This document shows positions 1-7,296 of a stretch of 16,163 nucleotides of DNA, piece after piece. The notes under the pieces are model-generated. The model saw nothing but the letters and a program-made list of their open reading frames with translations. It had not been told where the DNA came from and searched no databases. Source of the DNA: Acidobacteriaceae bacterium. GTDB taxonomy: Bacteria > Acidobacteriota > Terriglobia > Terriglobales > Acidobacteriaceae. Where the stretch lies: positions 52,394 to 68,556 of the forward strand of contig PLSH01000162.1 of assembly GCA_003165095.1 (NCBI GenBank), in the 5' to 3' direction. A program made the position numbers and the translations under genes. The first letter of the stretch is position 1. Every line of letters starts with the position of its first letter.

Positions 1-771
1 GTGCGGAAATCGGGCCTGCCTTACGGCCTTACCCACACCTATGCGGGCTATGCGATGGTGCGCGAGGCACGTGCAATGTGTGCGGCGGGAAAACTGGGCG
101 TTATTCGCAAGGTCGCGGTTGAATATTTTCAGGGCTGGCTGAGCCGCCCGCTTGAAACCACCGGCCACAAGCAGGCCGCGTGGCGTTCCGACCCCGCGCG
201 CAGCGGTCCGGGCGGCGCTATCGGCGACATCGGCACCCACGCTTTCCATCTGCTCGAGTACATTAGCGGACTTCAGGTTACGGCCATCAACGCGACGCTG
301 CGCACGGTCGTGCCGGGCCGCAGACTGGATGACGATTGCAATGCATTTCTGCGCCTGAATAACGGCGCCGCGGGCACGCTGGCCTGCTCCCAGATTGCCG
401 CTGGCGAGCTGAACGAGATGCGGATGCGAATCTACGGCGAGATCGGCTCCATCGACTGGCGCCAGCAGGACCCCAATCGCCTGATGGTGAAGTGGCTCGA
501 AGGCCCGGAGGAGATTTACCATGCCGCGGCGGCTTACCTGAGCAGCGACGCGCTGGCTGTGGCACGGGTTCCGGCCGGCCATCCAGAGGGCTATCTTGAA
601 GCCTTCGCAATTCTCTACCGCGAGTTCGCCGATGCGCTGGTGGCGTGGAAGCGGGGCTATGCCAACCCTCTGCCGGCGACGCTGCCCGGGATAGTGGCGG
701 GAGTTCGCGGCATGAGGTTCATTGAGCGCGTTATTGAGAGCAATCGCTGCGAAAGCTGGGTAGATTTCTAA
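1..771 (+). CDS. Gfo/Idh/MocA family oxidoreductase, C-terminal part (cut by window start)
   Basis: This is the 3' part of an NAD(P)-dependent sugar or polyol dehydrogenase of the Gfo/Idh/MocA family. The visible 256 residues begin in the linker after the Rossmann domain ([14 protein letters not shown] at 11-24) and continue through the alpha/beta C-terminal domain. [13 protein letters not shown] at 71-83 is the family's conserved catalytic segment, with Asp76 and His80 as the expected active-site residues. Family members are usually 350-390 residues, so roughly the first 100-130 residues, including the nucleotide-binding glycine motif and the EKP motif, lie upstream of the window. The GTG at base 1 is therefore probably an internal valine, not a start. 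The TIM-barrel gene follows after 30 bp on the same strand and is likely co-transcribed. The substrate cannot be read from the sequence. Confidence 0.93.
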   Translation: MRKSGLPYGLTHTYAGYAMVREARAMCAAGKLGVIRKVAVEYFQGWLSRPLETTGHKQAAWRSDPARSGPGGAIGDIGTHAFHLLEYISGLQVTAINATLRTVVPGRRLDDDCNAFLRLNNGAAGTLACSQIAAGELNEMRMRIYGEIGSIDWRQQDPNRLMVKWLEGPEEIYHAAAAYLSSDALAVARVPAGHPEGYLEAFAILYREFADALVAWKRGYANPLPATLPGIVAGVRGMRFIERVIESNRCESWVDF

Positions 772-801
772 GGCCATGCAAGCCGTTCGAGGAGAAAAAT
801 C

Positions 802-1854
802 ATGAAAACCATTCAAGGACCGGGAATTTTTCTGGCGCAATTTGCAGGCGACCAGGCACCCTTCAACACGCTGGAAGGCATGGCGGGCTGGGCTGCCGGG
901 CTGGGCTTCACCGGCATTCAGATTCCGAGCTGGGATGGGTGCCTGTTGAATCTTCAGCGGGCCGCGGAGAGCAAAACGTATTGCGATGAGATTCTCGGCG
1001 TGGCTGCTCAAAAAGGACTGGCCATCACTGAGCTTTCCACGCACCTGCAAGGCCAGTTGGTGGCCAGTCACCCGGCCTTCGACACACTGCTGGACGGATT
1101 TGCCCCACCCGAGTTGGCGGGGAACGGGAAAGCGCGCCAGGCGTGGGCGGTGCAGCAGTTAGAGTGGGCGGCGAAGGCGAGCCGCAACCTGGGTCTGAAC
1201 GCGCATGCGACATTTTCGGGGGCGTTGGCATGGCCGTTTTTTTATCCCTGGCCGCAGCGTCCGGCGGGATTGATTGATGAAGCTTTCAAGGAACTGGGAC
1301 GGCTTTGGGCGCCCATTCTCAACGTGTTCGACGAGGCCGGCGTGGACGTTTGCTACGAACTTCATCCCGGGGAAGACCTGCATGATGGCGCGACCTTCGA
1401 GCGATTTCTCGCGGTTGTGGGCGACCATCGTCGCGCCAACATTCTCTACGATCCGAGCCACATGATTCTGCAGCAACTGGATTATCTTGCCTTTCTCGAT
1501 ATTTATCACGATCGCATTCGCGCCTTTCACGTGAAAGACGCCGAGTTTCATTCGAGCGGGCGCTCAGGGGTGTATGGCGGCTACCAGGATTGGATCGATC
1601 GACCGGGTCGCTTCCGCTCGCTTGGCGACGGACAAATCGATTTCCGGCAGGTCTTCAGCAAAATGGCGCAGTACGACTATCCGGGCTGGGCGGTGGTGGA
1701 GTGGGAATGCTGCATCAAGCATCCCGAAACAGGCGCGGCCGAGGGCGCAACCTTTGTCCGCGATCACATTATCCGGGTCACCGATCGTGCCTTCGACGAC
1801 TTTGCCGGCGGATCGGCCGACACGGACCGCAATCGCAGGATCCTGGGATTGTAA
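802..1854 (+). CDS. Sugar phosphate isomerase/epimerase (xylose isomerase-like TIM barrel)
   Basis: A 350-residue protein of the AP-endonuclease-2/xylose-isomerase-like TIM-barrel superfamily. These enzymes isomerise or epimerise sugars, or act on keto-sugar or inositol derivatives, using a divalent metal. The metal-site residues are visible: Glu186 in CYELHPGE, Asp217 and His220 in YDPSH, His243 in AFHVKD, and Glu300 in VVEWE. There is no signal peptide, so it is probably cytoplasmic. The ATG at 802 is preceded by AGGAG (790-794) with a 7-nt spacer. It follows the Gfo/Idh/MocA gene by 30 bp. Such dehydrogenase plus isomerase pairs are common in bacterial sugar catabolism, so the two probably act on consecutive intermediates. 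The exact substrate is unknown. Confidence 0.9.
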   Translation: MKTIQGPGIFLAQFAGDQAPFNTLEGMAGWAAGLGFTGIQIPSWDGCLLNLQRAAESKTYCDEILGVAAQKGLAITELSTHLQGQLVASHPAFDTLLDGFAPPELAGNGKARQAWAVQQLEWAAKASRNLGLNAHATFSGALAWPFFYPWPQRPAGLIDEAFKELGRLWAPILNVFDEAGVDVCYELHPGEDLHDGATFERFLAVVGDHRRANILYDPSHMILQQLDYLAFLDIYHDRIRAFHVKDAEFHSSGRSGVYGGYQDWIDRPGRFRSLGDGQIDFRQVFSKMAQYDYPGWAVVEWECCIKHPETGAAEGATFVRDHIIRVTDRAFDDFAGGSADTDRNRRILGL

Positions 1855-1855
1855 C

Positions 1856-1892
1856 GAGCCGGAGGGTCGGCTCTTGCGACATGGAAGAGCCG
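1856..1892. terminator. Overlapping inverted repeats between convergent genes, possible bidirectional terminator
   Basis: The 56-bp gap between convergent genes carries GAGCCG (1856-1861), CGGCTC (1868-1873) and GAGCCG (1887-1892). The middle segment can pair with either flank. The downstream pairing extends to a perfect 8-bp stem, CGGCTCTT (1868-1875) with AAGAGCCG (1885-1892), and a 9-nt loop. The position fits termination for both genes, but neither strand has a strong T tract, so classical Rho-independent termination is uncertain. Confidence 0.4.
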
Positions 1893-1910
1893 CGCCTCTC
1901 CTTTCGGGAC

Positions 1911-2927
1911 TTAGAAATCGTTTCCACCGAAATCAGGGAGTTCTTCGACTGGCGACGGGATGTATCCCGGAGCTACGATTCCGTATTTCAAGTCAAGAAA
2001 CTGCTGTAAGTTGCCGGGCAAGAACGCGGCTAACTCCTGCCAGGTAAGGACCTTCAATCTAACGCGCATCTCCGCCGCTTTAACTGCGCTCATAACACGA
2101 AACCACTTCTCGCGCAGATCTGGCCTGCGCCCGTCGTGGAGGACGCAGAAACTGCACTCGGTGGCGTAGGCTGCCAGCACGTTTCGAATCAGTTGATAGC
2201 TTGCGTAGCCTGCCTCACCGGGAGCGTGGACAACCGGATCAACGACCGAGAAGAGGTCCGGATCGACAACCAGGCTTTCAAACTCCTGTGAGTAATGTTC
2301 AGGGAATTCGCTAGCTCGGCGGGGCCTTGCGGTCGCCAGTTCGACGCGCGACAGTAAATTGCGATCGAACACAGAATCGAAGTCGCGGTATGCCTCGACC
2401 ACGGGGGCGGAGCGCGTCTGAAAATCTACTTCGGTCAGTTTGGACTCGACCAGCAGCGACCCCAGCCGCATATCGACTTCAGTTCGATCGAAACGCCCGT
2501 TGGCGAGTGGCACGCGCGCCTTCCACCCGAAGACCGGCGTCGCTTCGCCTTCGATGCCGAGCGCGTTTCGCAGCGTAGGCGACTCCGCCACGCCCGGTGT
2601 GCAGAACACGTTCATCAGCAGCGCATCGGAGCTCATAGAAGAGTCGATTTCACGCCAGCGCCGGGCCGGATCGAGCGTGGGCCTGGGCAACGCCCGCCCG
2701 GCTTGCGCATGGACCTTGTCGAAGCGCCGCGACCAATCAGGACGCGTCATGATGGCCGCATAGGCCTGATCGAAGAAGTTTCCGTGCCGTCCGGTCTCCG
2801 GCGCGTACACAATGACCGGTACGCTGCCATAACTTTCAACATGCGCACGCCCGCGCGCGTAGAGCCGGCTGCGCAAAGCCAGCTCATGCCGGAGTTGGTT
2901 TGCGCACGAGATTGCGATTCCCATCAT
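1911..2927 (-). CDS. PD-(D/E)XK nuclease-like protein (PGN_0703-type)
   Basis: A 338-residue protein that I read as a PD-(D/E)XK-fold protein resembling the PGN_0703 family of putative restriction-like endonucleases. The core motif is visible: EVD at 150-152 followed by LLVESK at 158-163, giving Asp152, Glu161 and Lys163 as the likely metal and catalytic residues. Other features that fit are SSMSSDALLMNVF at 97-108 in the helix before the core and YQLIRNVLAAY at 244-254. There is no signal peptide or DNA-binding add-on domain. Two tandem ATGs (2927 and 2924) are possible starts, and neither has a clear Shine-Dalgarno. It lies 68 bp downstream of pncB on the same strand. No methyltransferase partner adjoins it, so it is not an ordinary restriction-modification pair. 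Its biological role is unknown; the fold is a recollection of motif order, not a search result. Confidence 0.72.
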   Translation of the reverse strand: MMGIAISCANQLRHELALRSRLYARGRAHVESYGSVPVIVYAPETGRHGNFFDQAYAAIMTRPDWSRRFDKVHAQAGRALPRPTLDPARRWREIDSSMSSDALLMNVFCTPGVAESPTLRNALGIEGEATPVFGWKARVPLANGRFDRTEVDMRLGSLLVESKLTEVDFQTRSAPVVEAYRDFDSVFDRNLLSRVELATARPRRASEFPEHYSQEFESLVVDPDLFSVVDPVVHAPGEAGYASYQLIRNVLAAYATECSFCVLHDGRRPDLREKWFRVMSAVKAAEMRVRLKVLTWQELAAFLPGNLQQFLDLKYGIVAPGYIPSPVEELPDFGGNDF

Positions 2928-2950
2928 TGCTTTGTCAAAGGACTTTTTCC

Positions 2951-2973
2951 AAATAAATTGCGGCGCGGGCCGC
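2951..2973 (-). terminator. Weak terminator candidate after pncB
   Basis: Read on the minus strand, GCGGC-CCGC-GCCGC (2973-2960) forms a 5-bp GC stem with a 4-nt loop, followed by AATTTATTT (2959-2951). The T-rich tail is interrupted and the stem is short. It lies in the 68 bp between the pncB stop and the nuclease start, so it could partly uncouple these two genes. Confidence 0.35.
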
Positions 2974-2995
2974 TTGGTATCCGACTTATCTGGCT

Positions 2996-4381
2996 TTACG
3001 TAAGAACCGGCGCATCCGCGACGCCTGCCACTCCGAATACCCCGCGATATCGCTCGGCTTCGACCGGATTGCCCAGCGCTTTGGAGTAATTGTCGGATAG
3101 CTTGACGGCGGGTCTGCCGTCCACGTCAGTAAGCTTGCACACGAGGCCGACGGGGTTAAAGTTTTCGCCGCCCTGTGGATTGCAATTGCGAAAATCGTTG
3201 GTGAGCAGCGTGCCCCACCCGGCGCTGAAACGGATGCGGCGCTGAGGAACCCAGCGGTTTGTGTCGATGAAATCGTCTGCCGAGCGAAAATCGTCGGGCA
3301 ACGCGCCATGGCTCAATTTACCGCCAAAGTACGCGTGCAAGCCGAGAATCTGCTCCACATCCAAAGCATCGGAGGCAATGAGCCGTTTTTGGCGCGGATC
3401 GCGCCCGTGCCGCTCAAGCCAGGCAATATACTCGTCGCCGGCCACATACGCGTCTTTGCTGTCGATGCGCTGGCCGGTCCAGTTTGCCACCCAACTGGGC
3501 GCATCGCGCAGAAACTGCGTGGTCCCGAATGTATCGGGAAGCAAAATCAGCAGCTCGCCCTGATAGCTCTGCTGCCATAACTCAAGCAGGCGATATTGCG
3601 CGGTTCGGAGTTCCTCATTGTTGTTTGCCATGGCAGCCATTGCCATCGGCAACTCGTGGCCGTTGGTGCCGATCGCTTCCAGGTCATGCTTGTAAGCCAG
3701 GTATGCATTGGAGGTTCCGGCAAAAGCTGTGCCGAGGGTATCGCGCATGGCGTTTACTACGTATTCGTGCCACAAAAAGCTGTGGCGCCGCCGGGTGCCA
3801 AAGTCGCTCACGCTCAATTCGGGAACTCCGCGCAGCCGCTCCATCTTCTCCCAAAGCCTGGCCTTGGCGCGAGCGTAGAGAATATCGAGCTCCAATTCGC
3901 CCAGCATTTTCAGGCTGGCGCGGGTCTTCAGTTCCCCGATTTGTGACAGCGCGTAGATCTCCCACATTGAGGTCGCCGACCAGAGGCCGTGGAAGCGGAG
4001 ATTCAACTGACCGTCCTCGACGGATAGTTCGTAGTCTGAAAGCGTGAAATCGCGCTCCAGCCACTCGAGAAAAGCCGGCTCGAAGATACCGCGGCGTCCA
4101 TAAAATGAGTTACCGGCGAGCCAGATCAGCTCGGACCTGCGGAAGCGAAGCTTGCGTGTCTCGTCCAACTGTTCGCGCAATTGGGCCACGTCGACGAATT
4201 CACCAAGCCGTGCCGTCGAGGTGCGATTGATCAGCGTAAAAGTTGCATGCGTATGCCGAAAGTGCTTCCAGATGAATTGGAGCATCAGCAGCTTGTAGAA
4301 ATCGGTATCGAGCAGGGAGCGGGTAATGGGATCAAGCTCCCAATTGTGGTCGTGCGCGCGCCTGGCGAAATCGATAATCAC
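2996..4381 (-). CDS. pncB: Nicotinate phosphoribosyltransferase
   Basis: Converts nicotinate plus PRPP (with ATP hydrolysis) to nicotinate mononucleotide in the Preiss-Handler NAD salvage pathway, in the cytoplasm. The 461-residue length is normal. Signature segments run in order: LLDTDFYKLLM (23-33), SDFGTRRRHSF (192-202), AGTSNAYLA (221-229), GTNGHELPM (238-246), SDALDV (337-342), GWGTLLTND (388-396) and KLTDVDGRPAVKLSD (416-430). His242 in GTNGHE corresponds to the position of the phosphorylated histidine of this family. The start is a GTG at 4381 with only a weak ribosome-binding site; I saw no better in-frame ATG just upstream. It is separated from the GH106-like gene upstream by 187 bp and probably has its own expression. 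The nuclease-like gene lies 68 bp downstream. Confidence 0.95.
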   Translation of the reverse strand: MIIDFARRAHDHNWELDPITRSLLDTDFYKLLMLQFIWKHFRHTHATFTLINRTSTARLGEFVDVAQLREQLDETRKLRFRRSELIWLAGNSFYGRRGIFEPAFLEWLERDFTLSDYELSVEDGQLNLRFHGLWSATSMWEIYALSQIGELKTRASLKMLGELELDILYARAKARLWEKMERLRGVPELSVSDFGTRRRHSFLWHEYVVNAMRDTLGTAFAGTSNAYLAYKHDLEAIGTNGHELPMAMAAMANNNEELRTAQYRLLELWQQSYQGELLILLPDTFGTTQFLRDAPSWVANWTGQRIDSKDAYVAGDEYIAWLERHGRDPRQKRLIASDALDVEQILGLHAYFGGKLSHGALPDDFRSADDFIDTNRWVPQRRIRFSAGWGTLLTNDFRNCNPQGGENFNPVGLVCKLTDVDGRPAVKLSDNYSKALGNPVEAERYRGVFGVAGVADAPVLT

Positions 4382-4568
4382 GATAGCTTCACTGTAATTG
4401 AATGCCCGGCCCGACTGGAAGCATGGCTGTTGCGCTATTAGAAATGCCGCAGCGCAAAGCCGCGACGGCGCCGGGAGCGGAGAGCCAAATGGGATTCAGG
4501 TCAGGCAATATTCAAAATGGGCGCAAATCTGACGGATAAGGGACGCCTAATGCGCTTCGAAACCACGA
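4382..4568. other. Intergenic region upstream of pncB
   Basis: This 187-bp gap lies between the end of the GH106-like gene and the start of pncB, both on the minus strand. It should hold the end of the glycosidase transcript and any pncB promoter. I see TAATAG (minus strand, near 4438) as a possible -10 but no convincing -35 at the right spacing. A short GCCG-TCG-CGGC hairpin followed by TTT is too weak to call a terminator. No riboswitch or coding sequence is evident. Confidence 0.4.
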
Positions 4569-7280
4569 TTACTCCGGCGATTCGCGAAGCAGTCGAACGG
4601 GACCAATGAGTCCGGAAGGAACCGGCTTTAGATTGTTCATGTCCTGGGGTTCGAAGCGTTTCCCATATTTCGCGTAGAGAGCAGTGTAATCACGCGGCGG
4701 TTCTCCGGCAAGAAGGTTAATGGCGGTGTTGTAGACCCGTACTTCGAGGCTGTTTTCTCCGGCATGGACGAAAGGCGATATGTCGATGCGGTAAGGGGGG
4801 TGCCACAGTGAGCCGGCCCGCCGCCCGTTGACATACACAATGGCCGCTTCGCGAATGGGGGGATCGAGAAGCGCGTGAATACCGCTAGCACTCGCTGGCC
4901 GGTTGTCGGTGGTCGGCGTTCCTGGACCGAAGTCGAGCGAGATGCGCACGCCAGGCGCCGGCGCGCGACCAATGGTGATGCTGCGGGTGTAATCGGCCTC
5001 GCCGGAGTAATACTGCCTACCGGGAATCTCGGTCCACGAACTCAGGCTGGCGAGCCCGTGGCCCTGAGATGCGCCCGCAAAACGGAGTTGCCAGCCCGTG
5101 CTTAGAACAGCAAGCTGTTCTTCATGACGCCGCGCAGGTTCGATTTCTGAATTGGCGCTCGTATGGCCGGAGAAAACGAAGATGCGCGACTCATAGGGCG
5201 CAAGGTCCAGAGGGATGCGTGCGGCGGCGCTGCTCGATGAAGCCGACAACACGCGGCCTGAATCCGGATCCCACGTTTCGAGAAAGGGACGAGCGGCTCG
5301 AAATCGGACCATCGCCGCAATCGGCTTGTTACCTGTGTTTACGACAAAATATATGTCGCTTGCAGCAAGCTTGCGGTGAATAAATCCGAGCCCTTCGGTT
5401 TGCCCTGTTGCATCCACGTCTGGAGGAAGCGCGTGGTGAAGGGCATCAGCGAGACCGGCGGCGGACTGAATGAACACTCCTTTGTGCCCGCTCTCAAGAA
5501 AAAGCTGGTCAGAAAGGGCGCGGATTGGTTGTGAATCGCCTTGTTCCATCAGGCCCGGCGCGAGCGACGGCGGTCTTGCGATCGCAATTACCTTTCCGGT
5601 GGCCGCATAACTCGCTATCTTTTTGTAATTCGAGAGCGGAATGCGGTCTGTGGGCGGAATAACCAGGACAGGATAAGGAATCGAATTCAACTTATCGATG
5701 GTTGCAGCATCGATGAAGTCGATGTTATAACCGGCGTCGAGGATCGCCCCCATCAGTTCCGGGGTGATGTGCTTTCTCATCTCGTCGGTTACCGAGACAT
5801 GACCGGGAGAGAATGCTGCCTGCGCGTCATCTTCGGGGAGAAGAATAGCGATGTCATTGGCGGGCGTGCCCTGGCGCAACAGCCAACTCACGCGCTGCAG
5901 GTAGCGCATTACATCGGGCATCACGGGAAACCAGGGATTGTGCGAATTGAACACGGCAGCCGCGTAGAAAGCCCATCCGGGCTCGCCGGCTGCGGGGGGC
6001 GAATACGGATAACCGTGCCCGACAAACTGGTTCACGCCGAGAATGAACATGCGGTCAGCTTCAGCTTTCATGTCCAGCGGCGTGGCGCGGAATGCAGGCG
6101 AGTGAAGCCAGGTCCAGGTTTCGGCGGAAGTGACGTTGCGGCCGTAAAGATGGCTGGCCGAACTTACCCATCGGGTGAAGGAAAACGAGCGCCATTGCGG
6201 ACCTTCGCCTTCAGGCAGATTCGGAACCGCCTCATCGGCGAGCGTGACGGCAGGCTCTCCATAGGTCTGCGACCGGAATTTGGTTCCATGCGCCTCGGCA
6301 AAGCTGGTGAGCGGAGCAAGATAATTCTCGCGGATAAGGTCGGAGAGGGTCTCACCCCAATCGTGACGCACGTCTTCAGCTTCCGGCGTGCCTCCGGCCA
6401 GAAGCTCCGGAAGATGAGGAATCAGGTCGTAGCCGCGACGTTTTTGAAACTCCGCGGGAAGATTCGGAGTCCAATCGGAGTCATACACTTCGAGAGAATC
6501 GGAAAACGTGGAATAAGGCGGCTGATCGTCGAAGGCTCTTAACAGTGGAGTGGCCACATCGGCCAGGTGCTCATCAATCGCGACGCGCGAGAAGTGATCG
6601 AGCACGTACCCTTCGGCTCCGACCGCGGCGCGCTTCACCATTTGGCGGGTGTGACCGGCAATAAAGTAGAGAGCGGTTTCTTCACCGGCAATGGCTGGCA
6701 GAGGGCCCGATGGGTCGAATTGCCTTGCGGTAGAGGAATTAAATGACTTTTCCTTACCTGCAACCACGAATGCGGCAACCAGGGAATCACCCTCCTGTAA
6801 CTCGGGAGGAGTTACAGTGGAGTTATGGACGGGAAGGGAGACGACCTTGAGCCGGCCGGCAGCCAGCGCCAGTGTGGTTCCAGGGCCACCATATGGCCAG
6901 CCGCTGCCGAGCGTAATGCTGACGCGCAGTCCCAGCACGTGCGCTTTCTCATTGACGAATGTTATGTCGCCGAGAAACTCCGGCGATAAGTAGCTAAGAT
7001 TCGATATCCCTTTTGCCGAGTTGTCGAGGATCAGCGGATAGACGGGCTGGATTTCCACGCCGCCGATGCCCGCGTCATGCATGATTTCAAGTTCCTTTTG
7101 GAGTTCGGGCTTGACGACCGCCGGGCCGAACCACCACCAGCGCATCATCGCCTTTGCATCGTCCGGCGGATTCAGATATCCGTGATGCAGATCGACGCTG
7201 GAACTCTGTGCCAGTAGCGCAGTGGAACAGAACAAGAACGGCGCAAGCGCATTTGCGAGGTGCGGACGGAGACGCAACAT
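4569..7280 (-). CDS. Secreted GH106-like glycoside hydrolase (probable alpha-L-rhamnosidase)
   Basis: A large exported glycosidase of 903 residues, resembling the GH106 alpha-L-rhamnosidases that remove rhamnose from pectin (rhamnogalacturonan) and plant glycosides. A signal peptide is clear: RLRPH, then a hydrophobic core, ending near LLAQSSS (about residue 25). The N-terminal catalytic barrel has the typical AKAMMRWWWFGP (42-53) and AGIGGVEIQP (70-79). Candidate catalytic acids lie in RSQTYGEP (336-343) and TSAETWTW (384-391). The C-terminal beta-sandwich carries YVNGRRAGSLWHPPYRIDI (816-834), a galactose-binding-like fold common to the family. The ATG at 7280 is used here; a TTG at 7283 is also possible, both served by AAAGGAGC at 7291-7298. 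It begins 16 bp after the GH51 stop codon, so the two form an operon. The GH106 family is likely; the rhamnose specificity is inferred. Confidence 0.87.
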   Translation of the reverse strand: MLRLRPHLANALAPFLFCSTALLAQSSSVDLHHGYLNPPDDAKAMMRWWWFGPAVVKPELQKELEIMHDAGIGGVEIQPVYPLILDNSAKGISNLSYLSPEFLGDITFVNEKAHVLGLRVSITLGSGWPYGGPGTTLALAAGRLKVVSLPVHNSTVTPPELQEGDSLVAAFVVAGKEKSFNSSTARQFDPSGPLPAIAGEETALYFIAGHTRQMVKRAAVGAEGYVLDHFSRVAIDEHLADVATPLLRAFDDQPPYSTFSDSLEVYDSDWTPNLPAEFQKRRGYDLIPHLPELLAGGTPEAEDVRHDWGETLSDLIRENYLAPLTSFAEAHGTKFRSQTYGEPAVTLADEAVPNLPEGEGPQWRSFSFTRWVSSASHLYGRNVTSAETWTWLHSPAFRATPLDMKAEADRMFILGVNQFVGHGYPYSPPAAGEPGWAFYAAAVFNSHNPWFPVMPDVMRYLQRVSWLLRQGTPANDIAILLPEDDAQAAFSPGHVSVTDEMRKHITPELMGAILDAGYNIDFIDAATIDKLNSIPYPVLVIPPTDRIPLSNYKKIASYAATGKVIAIARPPSLAPGLMEQGDSQPIRALSDQLFLESGHKGVFIQSAAGLADALHHALPPDVDATGQTEGLGFIHRKLAASDIYFVVNTGNKPIAAMVRFRAARPFLETWDPDSGRVLSASSSSAAARIPLDLAPYESRIFVFSGHTSANSEIEPARRHEEQLAVLSTGWQLRFAGASQGHGLASLSSWTEIPGRQYYSGEADYTRSITIGRAPAPGVRISLDFGPGTPTTDNRPASASGIHALLDPPIREAAIVYVNGRRAGSLWHPPYRIDISPFVHAGENSLEVRVYNTAINLLAGEPPRDYTALYAKYGKRFEPQDMNNLKPVPSGLIGPVRLLRESPE

Positions 7281-7296
7281 CAAAGGGGAAGCTCCT

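Noticed and set aside
5541..6542. A 333-codon open frame on the plus strand
   Set aside because: Fully antisense to the GH106-like gene, with no recognisable motif.
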